This document shows positions 33,541-48,200 of a stretch of 64,000 nucleotides of DNA, one piece after another. A model generated the notes under the pieces. It saw only the letters and a list, made by a program, of their open reading frames with translations. It was not told the DNA's origin and did no database searches. The DNA comes from Prostheceraeus crozeri (lineage: Eukaryota > Platyhelminthes > Polycladida > Euryleptidae), in the NCBI GenBank assembly GCA_907163375.1, contig CAJQUW010003579.1:1-64000 (forward strand), given 5' to 3'. The position numbers and the translations under genes are program-made. Numbering within the stretch: the first letter of the stretch is position 1; every line of letters begins with the position of its first letter.

Positions 33541-35572
33541 TCCACAGCCGGAGAATTGTTCCTCCGTCCTACACGGCAGTGCAGACCAGCTGTCCTTCAG
33601 TGGAGAGAAGAGAAGTCCTTCCACAGCCGGAGAGTTGTTCTTCCCTCCAACACCGCACTGCAGACCAGCTGTCCTTCAGTGGAGAGAAGAGAAGTCCTTC
33701 CACAGCCGGAGAGTTGTTCTTCCCTCCAACACCGCACTGCAGACCAGCTGTCCTTCAGTGGAGAGAAGACAAGTCCTGCCACAGCCGGAGAGTTGTTCTT
33801 CCCTCCAACACCGCACTGCAGACCAGCTGTCCTTCAGTGGAGAGAAGAGATGTCCTTCCACAGCCGGAGAGTTGTTCTTCCCTCCAACACCGCAGTGCAG
33901 ACCAGCTGTCCTTCAGTGCAGCGGACAGAAGTCCTTCCACAGCCAGAGAGTTGTTCTTCCCTCCAACACCGCAGTGCAGACCAGCTGTCCTTCAGTGCAG
34001 CGGACAGAAGTCCTTCCACAGCAGGAGAGTTGTTCTTCCCTCCAACACCGCAGTGCAGACCAGCTGTCCTTCAGTGCAGCGGACAGAAGTCCTTCCACAG
34101 CCGGAGAGTTGTTCTTCCCTCCAACACCGCAGTGCAGACCAGCTGTCCGTCAGTGCAGCGGACAGAAGTCCTTCCACAGCAGAAGAGTTGTTCTTCCCTC
34201 CAACACCGCACTGCAGACCAGCTGTCCTTCAGTGGAGAGAAGAGATGTCCTTCCACAGCCGGAGAGTTGTTCTTCCCTCCAACACGGCACTGCAGACCAG
34301 CTGTCCTTCAGTGGAGAGAAGAGAAGTCCTTCCACAGCCGGAGAGTTGTTCTTCCCTCCAACACCGCACTGCAGACCAGCTGTCCTTCAGTGGAGAGAAG
34401 AGAAGTCCTTCCACAGCAGGAGAGTTGTTCTTCCCTCCAACACCGCAGTGCAGACCAGCTGTTCTTCAGTGAAGAGAAGAGAAGTCCTTCCACAGCCGGA
34501 GAGTTGTTCTTCCCTCCAACACCGCAGTGCAGACCAGCTGTCCTTCAGTGCAGCGGACAGAAGTCCTTCCACAGCAGGAGAGTTGTTCTTCCCTCCAACA
34601 CCGCACTGCAGACCAGCTGTCCTTCAGAGGAGAGAAGAGAAGTCTTTCCATAGCCGGAGAGTTGTTCTTCCCTCCAACACCGCTGTGCAGACCAGCTGTC
34701 TTTCAGTGAAGAGAAGAGAAGTCCTTCCACAGCCGGAGAGTTGTTCTTCCCTCCAACACCGCAGTGCAGACCAGCTGTCCTTCAGTGGAGAGAAGAGAAG
34801 TCCTTCCACAGCCGGAGAGTTGTTCTTCCCTCCAACACCGCACTGCAGACCAGCTGTCCTTCAGTGGAGAGAAGAGAAGTCCTTCCACAGCCGGAGAGTT
34901 GTTCTTCCCTCCAACACCGCAGTGCACTGCAGACCAGCTGTCCTTCAGTGGAGAGAAGAGAAGTCCTTCCACAGCCGGAGAGTTGTTCTTCTCTCCAACA
35001 CGGCAGTGCAGACCAGCTGTCCTTCAGTGGAGAGAAGAGAAGTCCTTCAACAACAGGAGAATTGTTCTTCCCTCCAACACGGCAGTGCACTGCAGACCAG
35101 CTGTCCTTCAGTGGAGAGAAGAGAAGTCCTTCCACAACAGGAGAATTGTTCTTCCCTCCAACACCGCACTGTAGACCAGCTGTCCTTCAGTGGAGAGAAG
35201 AGAAGTCCTTCCACAACAGGAGAGTTGTTCTTCCCTCCAACACCGCAGTGCAGACCAGCTGTCCTTCAGTGGAGAGAAGAGAAGTCCTTCAACAACAGGA
35301 GAGTTGTTCTTCCCTCCAACACCGCAGTGCAGACCAGCTGTCCTTCAGTGGAGAGAAGAGAAGTCCTTCCACAGCAGAGAATTGTTCTTCCCTCCAACAC
35401 CGCACTGCAGACCAGCTGTCCGTCAGTGGAGAGAAGAGAAGTCCTTCCACAGCAGGAGAATTGTTCTTCCCTCCAACACCGCAGTGCACTGCAGACCAGC
35501 TGTCCTTCAGTGGAGAGAAGAGAAGTCCTTCCACAGCAAGAGAGTTGTTCTTCTTTCCAACACCGCAGTGCA

Positions 35573-38209
35573 CTGCAGACCAGCTGTCCTTCAGTGAAGA
35601 GAAGAGAAGTCCTTCAACAACAGGAGAGTTGTTCTTCCCTCCAACACCGCACTGCAGACCAGCTGTCCTTCAGTGGAGAGAAGAGAAGTCCTTCCACAGC
35701 CAGAGAGTTGTTCTTCTTTCCAACACCGCAGTGCACTGCAGACCAGCTGTCCGTCAGTGGAGAGAAGAGAAGTCCTTCCACAGCAGGAGAATTGTTCTTC
35801 CCTCCAACACCGCAGCGCACTGCAGACCAGCTGTCCTTCAGTGGAGAGAAGAGAAGTCCTTCCACAGCCAGAGAGTTGTTCTTCCTTCCAACACCGCACT
35901 GCAGACCAGCTGTCCGTCATTGGAGAGAAGAGAAGTCCTTCCACAGCAGGAGAATTGTTCTTCCCTCCAACACCGCAGTGCACTGCAGACCAGCTGTCCT
36001 TCAGTGGAGAGAAGAGAAGTCCTTCAACAACAGGAGAGTTGTTCTTCCCTCCAAAACCGCAGTGCACTGCAGACCAGCTGTCCTTCAGTGGAGAGAAGAG
36101 AAGTCCTTCCACAGCCAGAGAGTTGTTCTTCTTTCCAACACCGCAGTGCACTGCAGACCAGCTGTCCTTCAGTGAAGAGAAGAGAAGTCCTTCAATAACA
36201 TGAGAGTTGTTCTTCCCTCCAACACCGCACTGCAGACCAGCTGTCATTCAGTGGAGAGAAGAGAAGTCCTTCAACAACAGGAGAGTTGTTCTTCCCTCCA
36301 ACACCGCACTGCAGACCAGCTGTCCTTCAGTGGAGAGAAGAGAAGTCCTTCAACAACAGGAGAGTTGTTCTTCCCTCCAACACCGCACTGCAGACCAGCT
36401 GTCCTTCAGTGGAGAGAAGAGAAGTCCTTCAACAACAGGAGAATTGTTCTTCCCTCCAACACGGCAGTGCACTGCAGACCACCTGTCCTTCAGTGGCGAG
36501 AAGAGAAGTCCTTCCACAGCAGGAGAGTTGTTCTTCCCTCCAACACCGCACTGCAGACCAGCTGTCCTTCAGTAGAGAGAAGAGAAGTCCTTCCACAGCC
36601 AGAGAGTTGTTCTTCCCTCCAACACCGAAGTGTACTGCAGACCAGCTGTCGGTCAGTGGAGAGAAGAGAAGTCCTTCCACAGCCGGAGAGTTCTTCATCC
36701 CTCCAACACCGCAGTGCACTGCAGACCAGATGTCTTTCAGTGGAGAGAAGAGAAGTCCTTCCACAGCAGGAGAGTTGTTCTTCCCTCCAACACCGCAGTG
36801 CACTGCAGACCAGATGTCTTTCAGTGGAGAGAAGAGAAGTCCTTCCACAGCAGGAGAGTGTTCTTCCCTCCAACACCGCAGTGCAGACCAGCTGTCCTTC
36901 AGTGGAGAGAAGAGAAGTCCTTCAACAACAGGAGAGTTGTTCTTCCCTCCAACACCGCAGTGCAGACCAGCTGTCCTTCAGTGGAGAGAAGAGAAGTCCT
37001 TCCACAGCAGGAGAATTGTTCTTCCCTCCAACACCGCACTGCAGACCAGCTGTCCGTCAGTGGAGAGAAGAGAAGTCCTTCCACAGCAGGAGAATTGTTC
37101 TTCCCTCCAACACCGCAGTGCACTGCAGACCAGCTGTCCTTCAGTGGAGAGAAGAGAAGTCCTTCCACAGCCAGAGAGTTGTTCTTCTTTCCAACACCGC
37201 AGTGCACTGCAGACCAGCTGTCCTTCAGTGAAGAGAAGAGAAGTCCTTCAACAACAGGAGAGTTGTTCTTCCCTCCAACACCGCACTGCAGACCAGCTGT
37301 CCTTCAGTGGAGAGAAGAGAAGTCCTTCCACAGCCAGAGAGTTGTTCTTCTTTCCAACACCGCAGTGCACTGCAGACCAGCTGTCCGTCAGTGGAGAGAA
37401 GAGAAGTCCTTCCACAGCAGGAGAATTGTTCTTCCCTCCAACACCGCAGCGCACTGCAGACCAGCTGTCCTTCAGTGGAGAGAAGAGAAGTCCTTCCACA
37501 GCCAGAGAGTTGTTCTTCCCTCCAACACCGCACTGCAGACCAGCTGTCCGTCATTGGAGAGAAGAGAAGTCCTTCCACAGCAGGAGAATTGTTCTTCCCT
37601 CCAACACCGCAGTGCACTGCAGACCAGCTGTCCTTCAGTGGAGAGAAGAGAAGTCCTTCAACAACAGGACAGTTGTTCTTCCCTCCAAAACCGCAGTGCA
37701 CTGCAGACCAGCTGTCCTTCAGTGGAGAGAAGAGAAGTCCTTCCACAGCCAGAGAGTTGTTCTTCTTTCCAACACCGCAGTGCACTGCAGACCAGCTGTC
37801 CTTCAGTGAAGAGAAGAGAAGTCCTTCAATAACATGAGAGTTGTTCTTCCCTCCAACACCGCACTGCAGACCAGCTGTCATTCAGTGGAGAGAAGAGAAG
37901 TCCTTCAACAGCCAGAGAGTTGTTCTTCCCTCCAACACCGCACTGCAGACCAGCTGTCCTTCAGTGGAGAGAAGAGAAGTCCTTCAACAACAGGAGAGTT
38001 GTTCTTCCCTCCAACACCGCACTGCAGACCAGCTGTCCTTCAGTGGAGAGAAGAGAAGTCCTTCAACAACAGGAGAATTGTTCTTCCCTCCAACACGGCA
38101 GTGCACTGCAGACCACCTGTCCTTCAGTGGCGAGAAGAGAAGTCCTTCCACAGCAGGAGAGTTGTTCTTCCCTCCAACACCGCACTGCAGACCAGCTGTC
38201 CTTCAGTAG
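35573..38209. repeat. 1,634-bp block repeated in the 79-bp array
   Basis: The order of 79- and 84-bp units and their variants at 35573-36575 is repeated at 37207-38209. The rare junction AATAACATGAGAG occurs at 36195 and 37829, and matching open-frame boundaries all shift by 1,634. The identical unit order shows one large duplication rather than independent units. Confidence 0.8.
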
Positions 38210-41200
38210 AGAGAAGAGAAGTCCTTCCACAGCCAGAGAGTTGTTCTTCCCTCCAACACCGAAGTGTACTGCAGACCAGCTGTCGGTCAGTGGTGAGAAG
38301 AGATATCCTTCCACAGCCGGAGAGTTCTTCTTCCCTCCAACACCGCAGTGCACTGCAGACCAGATGTCTTTCAGTGGAGAGAAGAGAAGTCCTTCCACAG
38401 CCAGAGAGTTGTTCTTCCCTCCAACACGGCAGTGCAGACCAGCTGTCCTTCAGTGGAGAGAAGAGAAGTCCTTCAACAACAGGAGAATTGTTCTTCCCTC
38501 CAACACCGCACTGCAGACCAGCTGTCCTTCAGTGGAGAGAAGAGAAGTCCTTCCACAGCCAGAGAGTTGTTCTTCCCTCCAACACCGCACTGCAGACCAG
38601 CTGTCCTTCAGTGGAGAGAAGAGAAGTCCTTCCACAGCCAGAGAGTTGTTCTTCCCTCCAACACGGCAGTGCAGACCAGCTGTCCTTCAGTGGAGAGAAG
38701 AGAAGTCCTTTAACAACAGGAGAATTGTTCTTCCCTCCAACACCGAAGTGTACTGCAGACCAGCTGTCGGTCAGTGGAGAGAAGAGAAGTCCTTCCACAG
38801 CAGGAGAGTTCTTCTTCCCTCCAACACCGCAGTGCACTGCAGACCAGATGTCTTTCAGTGGAGAGAAGAGAAGTCCTTCCACAGCAGGAGAGTTGTTCTT
38901 CCCTCCAACACCGCAGTGCACTGCAGACCAGATGTCTTTCAGTGGAGAGAAGAGAAGTCCTTCCACAGCAGGAGAGTGTTCTTCCCTCCAACGCCGGACT
39001 GCAGACCAGCTGTCATTCAGTGCAGCGGACAGAAGTCCTTCCACAGCAGGAGAATTGTTCTTCCCTCCAACACCGCACTGCAGACCAGATGTCTTTCAGT
39101 GCAGCGGACAGAAGTCCTTCCACAGCCAGAGAGTTGTTCTTCCCTCCAACACCGCACTGCAGACCAGCTGTCTTTCAGTGGAGAGAAGAGAAGTCCTTCC
39201 ACAGCCAGAGAGTTGTTCTTCCCTCCAACACGGCAGTGCAGACCAGCTGTCCTTCAGTGGAGAGAAGAGAAGTCCTTCAACAACAGGAGAATTGTTCTTC
39301 CCTCCAACACGGCAGTGCACTGCAGACCACCTGTCCTTCAGTGGAGAGAAGAGAAGTCCTTCCACGTTTGGAGAGTTGTTCTTCCCTCCAATACCGCACT
39401 GCAGACCAGCTGTCCTTCAGTGGAGAGAAGAGAAGTCCTTCCACAGCCAGAGAGTTGTTCTTCCCTCCAACACAGCACTGCAGACCAGCTGTCCGTCAGT
39501 GGAGAGAAGAGATGTCCTTCCACAGCCGGAGAGTTGTTCTTCCCTCCAACACAGCACTGCAGACCAGCTGTCCGTCAGTGGAGAGAAGAGATGTCCTTCC
39601 ACAGCCGGAGAGTTGTTCTTCCTCCAACACCGCACTGCAGACCAGCTGTCCGTCAGTGGAGAGAAGAGATGTCCTTCCACAGCCGGAGAGTTGTTCTTCC
39701 CTCCAACACCGCAGTGCAGACCAGCTGTCCTTCAGTGGAGCGGAGAGAAGTCCTTCCACAGCCGGAGAGTTGTTCTTCCCTCCAACACCGCACTGCAGAC
39801 CAGCTGTCCTTCAGTGGAGAGAAGAGAAGTCCTTCCACAGCAGGAGAGTTGTTCTTCCCTCCAACACCGCACTGCAGACCAGCTGTCCTTCAGTGGAGAG
39901 AAGACAAGTCCTTCCACAGCCAGAGAGTTGTTCTTCCTCCAACACGGCAGTGCAGACCAGCTGTCCTTCAGTGGAGAGAAGACAAGTCCTTCAACAACAG
40001 GAGAATTGTTCTTCCCTCCAACACGGCAGAGCACTGCAGACCAGCTGTCCTTCAGTGGAGAGAAGACAAGTCCTTCCACAGCCGGAGATTTGTTCTTCCT
40101 CCAACACCGCACTGCAGACCAGCTGTCCTTCAGTGGAGAGAAGACAAGTCCTTCCACAGCCAGAGAGTTGTTCTTCCCTCCAACACCGCACTGCAGACCA
40201 GCTGTCCTTCAGTGGAGAGAAGACAAGTCCTTCCACAGCCAGAGAGTTGTTCTTCCCTCCAACACCGCACTGCAGACCAGCTGTCCGTCAGTGGAGAGAA
40301 GACAAGTCCTTCCACAGCAGGAGAGTTGTTCTTCCCTCCAACACCGCACTGCAGACCAGCTGTCCGTCAGTGGAGAGAAGAGATGTCCTTCCACAGCCGG
40401 AGAGTTGTTCTTCCCTCCAACACCGCACTGCAGACCAGCTGTCCGTCAGTGGAGAGAAGAGATGTCCTTCCACAGCCGGAGAGTTGTTCTTTCCCTCCAA
40501 CACCGCACTGCAGACGCAGCTGTCCGTCAGTGGAGAGAAGAGATGTCCCTATCCACAGCGAAGAGTTGTTCTTCCCTCCAACACCGCAGTGCAGACCAGC
40601 TGTCCTTCAGTGAAGAGAAGAGAAGTCCTTCCACAGCCGGAGAGTTGTTCTTCCCTCCAACACCGCACTGCAGACCAGCTGTTCTTCAGTGAAGAGAAGA
40701 GAAGTCCTTCCACATCCGGAGAGTTGTTCTTCCCCTCCAACACCGCAGTGCAGACCAGCTGTTCTTCAGTGAAGAGAAGAGAAGTCCTTCCACATCCGGA
40801 GAGTTGTTCTTCCCTCCAACACCGCACTGCAGACCAGCTGTCTTTCAGTGAAGAGAAGAGAAGTCCTTCCACAGCCGGAGAGTTGTTCTTCCCTCCAACA
40901 CCGCAGTGCACTGCAGACCAGCTGTTCTTCAGTGGAGAGAAGAGAAGTCCTTCCACAGCCGAGAGTTTTTCTTCCTCCAACACCGCACTGCAGACCAGCT
41001 GTAATTCAGTGAAGAGAAGAGAAGTCCTTCCACTGCCGGAGAGTTGTTCTTCCCTCCAACACCGCAGTGCAACCCACTGTCCTTCAGTGCAGCGGACAGA
41101 AGTCCTTCCACAGCCGGAGAGTTGTTCTTCCCTCCAACACCGCACTGCAGACCAGCTGTCCTTCAGTGGAGAGAAGAGAAGTCCTTCCACAGCCGGAGAG

Positions 41201-44200
41201 TTGTTCTTCCCTCCAACACCGCACTGCAGACCAGCTGTCCTTCAGTGGAGAGAAGAGAAGTCCTTCCACAGCAGGAGAGTTGTTCTTCCCTCCAACGCCG
41301 GACTGCAGACCAGCTGTCCTTCAGTGGAGAGAAGAGAAGTCCTTCCACAGCCGGAGAGTTGTTCTTCCCTCCAACACCGCACTGCAGACCAGCTGTCCTT
41401 CAGTGGAGAGAAGAGAAGTCCTTCCACAGCCGGAGAGTGTTCTTCCCTCCAACACCGCACTGCAGACCAGCTGTCCTTCAGTGGAGAGAAGAGAAGTCCT
41501 TCCACAGCCAGAGAGTTGTTCTTCCCTCCAACACGGCAGTGCAGACCAGCTGTCCTTCAGTGGAGAGAAGAGAAGTCCTTCAACAACAGGAGAATTGTTC
41601 TTCCCTCCAACACGGCAGTGCACTGCAGACCACCTGTCCTTCAGTGGAGAGAAGAGAAGTCCTTCCACGTTTGGAGAGTTGTTCTTCCCTCCAATACCGC
41701 ACTGCAGACCAGCTGTCCTTCAGTGGAGAGAAGAGAAGTCCTTCACAGCCGGAGAGTTGTTCTTCCCTCCAACACCGCACTGCAGACCAGCTGTCCGTCA
41801 GTGGAGAGAAGAGATGTCCTTCCACAGCCGGAGAGTTGTTCTTCCCTCCAACACCGCACTGCAGACCAGCTGTCCGTCAGTGGAGAGAAGAGATGTCCTT
41901 CCACAGCCGGAGAGTTGTTCTTCCCTCCAACACCGCACTGCAGACCAGCTGTCCGTCAGTGGAGAGAAGAGATGTCCTTCCACAGCCGGAGAGTTGTTCT
42001 TCCCTCCAACACCGCAGTGCAGACCAGCTGTCCTTCAGTGCAGCGGACAGAAGTCCTTCCACAGCCGGAGAGTTGTTCTTCCCTCCAACACCGCACTGCA
42101 GACCAGCTGTCCTTCAGTGGAGAGAAGAGAAGTCCTTCCACAGCAGGAGAGTTGTTCTTCCCTCCAACACCGCACTGCAGACCAGCTGTCCTTCAGTGGA
42201 GAGAAGACAAGTCCTTCCACAGCCAGAGAGTTGTTCTTCCCTCCAACACGGCAGTGCAGACCAGCTGTCCTTCAGTGGAGAGAAGACAAGTCCTTCAACA
42301 ACAGGAGAATTGTTCTTCCCTCCAACACGGCAGTGCACTGCAGACCAGCTGTCCTTCAGTGGAGAGAAGACAAGTCCTTCCACAGCCGGAGAGTTGTTCT
42401 TCCCTCCAACACCGCACTGCAGACCAGCTGTCCTTCAGTGGAGAGAAGACAAGTCCTTCCACAGCCAGAGAGTTGTTCTTCCCTCCAACACCGCACTGCA
42501 GACCAGCTGTCCTTCAGTGGAGAGAAGACAAGTCCTTCCACAGCCAGAGAGTTGTTCTTCCCTCCAACACCGCAGTGCACTGCAGACCAGCTGTCCGTCA
42601 GTGGAGAGAAGACAAGTCCTTCCACAGCAGGAGAGTTGTTCTTCCCTCCAACACCGCACTGCAGACCAGCTGTCCGTCAGTGGAGAGAAGAGATGTCCTT
42701 CCACAGCCGGAGAGTTGTTCTTCCCTCCAACACAGCACTGCAGACCAGCTGTCCGTCAGTGGAGAGAAGAGATGTCCTTCCACAGCCGGAGAGTTGTTCT
42801 TCCCTCCAACACCGCACTGCAGACCAGCTGTCCGTCAGTGGAGAGAAGAGATGTCCTTCCACAGCCGGAGAGATGTTCTTCCCTCCAACACCGCAGTGCA
42901 GACCAGCTGTCCTTCAGTGGAGAGAAGAGAAGTCCTTCCACAGCAGGAGAGTTGTTCTTCCCTCCAACACCGCACTGCAGACCAGCTGTCCTTCAGTGGA
43001 GAGAAGACAAGTCCTTCCACAGCCGGAGAGTTGTTCTTCCCTCCAACACCGCACTGCAGACCAGCTGTCCTTCAGTGGAGAGAAGAGAAGTCCTTCCACA
43101 GCCAGAGAGTTGTTCTTCCCTCCAACACCGCACTGCAGACCAGCTGTCCGTCAGTGGAGAGAAGACAAGTCCTTCCACAGCCGGAGAATTGTTCTTCCCT
43201 CCAACACCGCAGTGCACTGCAGACCAGCTGTCCTTCAGTGGAGAGAAGAGAAGTCCTTCCACAGCCAGAGAGTTGTTCTTCCCTCCAACACGGCACTGCA
43301 GACCAGCTGTCCTTCAGTGGAGAGAAGAGAAGTCCTTCCACAGCCGGAGAGTTGTTCTTCCCTCCAACACCGCACTGCAGACCAGCTGTCCTTCAGTGGA
43401 GAGAAGAGAAGTCCTTCCACAGCCGGAGAGTTGTTCTTCCCTCCAACACCGCACTGCAGACCAGCTGTCCTTCAGTGCAGCGGACAGAAGTTCTTCCACA
43501 TCCGGAGAGTTGTTCTTCCTTCCAACACCGCAGTGCAGTGCAGACCAGCTGTTCTTCAGTGGAGAGAAGAGAAGTCCTTCCACAGCCGGAGAGTTGTTCT
43601 TCCCTCCAACACCGCACTGCAGACCAGCTGTCTTTCAGTGAAGAGAAGAGAAGTCCTTCCACAGCCGGAGAGTTGTTCTTCCCTCCAACACCGCAGTGCA
43701 GACCAGCTGTCCTTCAGTGGAGAGAAGAGAAGTCCTTCCACAGCCGGAGAGTTGTTCTTCCCTCCAACACCGCACTGCAGACCAGCTGTCCTTCAGTGGA
43801 GAGAAGAGAAGTCCTTCCACAGCCGGAGAGTTGTTCTTCCCTCCAACACCGCACTGCAGACCAGCTGTCCTTCAGTGGAGAGAAGAGAAGTCCTTCCACA
43901 GCCGGAGAGTTGTTCTTCCCTCCAACACCGCAGTGCAGACCAGCTGTCCTTCAGTGGAGAGAAGAGAAGTCCTTCCACAGCAGGAGAGTTGTTCTTCCCT
44001 CCAACACCGCAGTGCACTGCAGACCAGCTGTTTTTCAGTGCTTAGGGGAGAAGTCCTTCCACAGCCGGAGAGTGTTCTTCCCTCCAACACCGCACTGCAG
44101 ACCAGCTGTCCTTCAGTGGAGAGAAGAGAAGTCCTTCCACAGCAGGAGAGTTGTTCTTCCCTCCAACACCGCACTGCAGACCAGCTGTCCTTCAGTGGAG

Positions 44201-45201
44201 AGAAGAGAAGTCCTTCCACAACAGGAGAGTTGTTCTTCCCTCCAACACCGCAGTGCAGACCAGCTGTCCTTCAGTGGAGAGAAGAGAAGTCCTTCAACAA
44301 CAGGAGAGTTGTTCTTCCCTCCAACACCGCAGTGCAGACCAGCTGTCCTTCAGTGGAGAGAAGAGAAGTCCTTCCACAGCCGGAGAGTTGTTCTTCCCTC
44401 CAACACCGCACTGCAGACCAGCTGTCCTTCAGTGGAGAGAAGAGAAGTCCTTCCACAGCAGGAGAATTGTTCTTCCCTCCAACACCGCAGTGCACTGCAG
44501 ACCAGCTGTCCTTCAGTGGAGAGAAGAGAAGTCCTTCCACAGCCAGAGAGTTGTTCTTCTTTCCAACACCGCAGTGCACTGCAGACCAGCTGTCCTTCAG
44601 TGAAGAGAAGAGAAGTCCTTCAACAACAGGAGAGTTGTTCTTCCCTCCAACACCGCACTGCAGACCAGCTGTCCTTCAGTGGAGAGAAGAGAAGTCCTTC
44701 CACAGCCGGGAGAGTTGTTCTTCCCTCCAACACCGCACTGCAGACCAGCTGTCCTTCAGTGGATAGGACAGAAGTCCTTCCACAGCAGGAGAGTTGTTCT
44801 TCCCTCCAACACCGCAGTGCACTGCAGACCAGCTGTCCTTCAGTGGAGAGAAGAGAAGTCCTTCCACAGCCGGAGAGTTGTTCTTCCCTCCAACACCGCA
44901 GTGCAGACCAGCTGTTCTTCAGTGAAGAGAAGAGAAGTCCTTCCACAGCCGGAGAGTTGTTCTTCCCTCCAACACCGCAGTGCACTGCAGACCAGCTGTC
45001 CTTCAGTGGAGAGAAGAGAAGTCCTTCAACAACAGGAGAGTTGTTCTTCCCTCCAACACCGCAGTGCACTGCAGACCAGCTGTCCTTCAGTGGAGAGAAG
45101 AGAAGTCCTTCCACAGCCAGAGAGTTGTTCTTCTTTCCAACACCGCAGTGCACTGCAGACCAGCTGTCCTTCAGTGAAGAGAAGAGAAGTCCTTCAATAA
45201 C

Positions 45202-48200
45202 ATGAGAGTTGTTCTTCCCTCCAACACCGCACTGCAGACCAGCTGTCCTTCAGTGGAGAGAAGAGAAGTCCTTCAACAGCCAGAGAGTTGTTCTTCTTTC
45301 CAACACCGCACTGCACTGAAGACCAGCTGTCCTTCAGTGAAGAGAAGAGAAGTCCTTCCACAGCCGGAGAGTTGTTCTTCCCTCCAACACCGCACTGCAG
45401 ACCAGCTGTTCTTCAGTGGAGAGAACAGAAGTCCTTCCACATCCGGAGAGTTGTTCTTCCCTCCAACACCGCAGTGCAGACCAGCTGTCCTTCAGTGGAG
45501 AGAAGAGAAGTCCTTCAACAACAGGAGAATTGTTCTTCCCTCCAACACCGCACTGCAGACCAGCTGTCCTTCAGTGGATAGGAGAGAATTCCTTCCACAG
45601 CCGGACAGTTGTTCTTCCCTCCAACACCGCACTGCAGACCAGCTGTCCTTCAGTGGAGAGAAGAGAAGTCCTTCAACAACAGGAGAGTTGTTCTTCCCTC
45701 CAACACGGCAGTGCACTGCAGACCACCTGTCCTTCAGTGGCGAGAAGAGAAGTCCTTCCACAGCAGGAGAGTTGTTCTTCCCTCCAACACCGCACTGCAG
45801 ACCAGCTGTCCTTCAGTAGAGAGAAGAGAAGTCCTTCCACAGCCAGAGAGTTGTTCTTCCCTCCAACACCGAAGTGTACTGCAGACCAGCTGTCGGTCAG
45901 TGGAGAGAAGAGATATCCTTCCACAGCCAGAGAGTTGTTCTTCCCTCCAACACCGCACTGCAGACCAGCTGTCCTTCAGTGGAGAGAAGAGAAGTCCTTC
46001 CACAGCCAGAGAGTTGTTCTTCCCTCCAACACCGCACTGCAGACCAGCTGTCCTTCAGTGGAGAGAAGAGAAGTCCTTCCACAGCCAGAGAGTTGTTCTT
46101 CCCTCCAACACCGCAGTGCAGACCAGCTGTCCTTCAGTGCAGCGGACAGAAGTCCTTCCACAGCAGGAGAGTTGTTCTTCCCTCCAACACCGCACTGCAG
46201 ACCAGCTGTCCTTCAGAGGAGAGAAGAGAAGTCTTTCCATAGCCGGAGAGTTGTTCTTCCCTCCAACACCGCACTGCAGACCAGCTGTCTTTCAGTGGAG
46301 AGAAGAGAAGTCCTTCCACAGCCAGAGAGTTGTTCTTCCCTCCAACACCGCAGTGCAGACCAGCTGTCCTTCAGTGGAGAGAAGAGAAGTCCTTCCACAG
46401 CCGGAGAGTTGTTCTTCCCTCCAACACCGCACTGCAGACCAGCTGTCCTTCAGTGGAGAGAAGAGAAGTCCTTCCACAGCCAGAGAGTTGTTCTTCCCTC
46501 CAACACCGCACTGCAGACCAGCTGTCCTTCAGTGGAGAGAAGAGAAGTCCTTCCACAGCCAGAGAGTTGTTCTTCCCTCCAACACGGCAGTGCAGACCAG
46601 CTGTCCTTCAGTGGAGAGAAGACAAGTCCTTCAACAACAGGAGAATTGTTCTTCCCTCCAACACGGCAGTGCACTGCAGACCAGCTGTCCTTCAGTGGAG
46701 AGAAGAGAAGTCCTTCCACAACAGGAGAATTGTTCTTCCCTCCAACACCGCACTGCAGACCAGCTGTCCTTCAGTGGAGAGAAGAGAAGTCCTTCCACAA
46801 CAGGAGAATTGTTCTTCCCTCCAACACCGCACTGTAGACCAGCTGTCCTTCAGTGGAGAGAAGAGAAGTCCTTCCACAACAGGAGAGTTGTTCTTCCCTC
46901 CAACACCGCAGTGCAGACCAGCTGTCCTTCAGTGGAGAGAAGAGAAGTCCTTCAACAACAGGAGAGTTGTTCTTCCCTCCAACACCGCAGTGCAGACCAG
47001 CTGTCCTTCAGTGGAGAGAAGAGAAGTCCTTCCACAGCAGGAGAGTTGTTCTTCCCTCCAACACCGCACTGCAGACCAGCTGTCCGTCAGTGGAGAGAAG
47101 AGAAGTCCTTCCACAGCAGGAGAATTGTTCTTCCCTCCAACACCGCAGTGCACTGCAGACCAGCTGTCCTTCAGTGGAGAGAAGAGAAGTCCTTCCACAG
47201 CCAGAGAGTTGTTCTTCTTTCCAACACCGCAGTGCACTGCAGACCAGCTGTCCTTCAGTGAAGAGAAGAGAAGTCCTTCAACAACAGGAGAGTTGTTCTT
47301 CCCTCCAACACCGCACTGCAGACCAGCTGTCCTTCAGTGGAGAGAAGAGAAGTCCTTCCACAGCCAGAGAGTTGTTCTTCTTTCCAACACCGCAGTGCAC
47401 TGCAGACCAGCTGTCCGTCAGTGGAGAGAAGAGAAGTCCTTCCACAGCAGGAGAATTGTTCTTCCCTCCAACACCGCAGTGCACTGCAGACCAGCTGTCC
47501 TTCAGTGGAGAGAAGAGAAGTCCTTCCACAGCCAGAGAGTTGTTCTTCCCTCCAACACCGCACTGCAGACCAGCTGTCCGTCATTGGAGAGAAGAGAAGT
47601 CCTTCCACAGCAGGAGAATTGTTCTTCCCTCCAACACCGCAGTGCACTGCAGACCAGCTGTCCTTCAGTGGAGAGAAGAGAAGTCCTTCAACAACAGGAG
47701 AGTTGTTCTTCCCTCCAACACCGCAGTGCACTGCAGACCAGCTGTCCTTCAGTGGAGAGAAGAGAAGTCCTTCCACAGCCAGAGAGTTGTTCTTCTTTCC
47801 AACACCGCAGTGCACTGCAGACCAGCTGTCCTTCAGTGAAGAGAAGAGAAGTCCTTCAATAACATGAGAGTTGTTCTTCCCTCCAACACCGCACTGCAGA
47901 CCAGCTGTCCTTCAGTGGAGAGAAGAGAAGTCCTTCAACAGCCAGAGAGTTGTTCTTCTTTCCAACACCGCAGTGCACTGCAGACCAGCTGTCCTTCAGT
48001 GAAGAGAAGAGAAGTCCTGCCACAGCAGGAGAGTTGTTCTTCCCTCCAACACCGCACTGCAGACCAGCTGTCCTTCAGTGGAGAGAAGAGAAGTCCTTCA
48101 ACAACAGGAGAGTTGTTCTTCCCTCCAACACCGCACTGCAGACCAGCTGTCCTTCAGTGGAGAGAAGAGAAGTCCTTCAACAACAGGAGAATTGTTCTTC

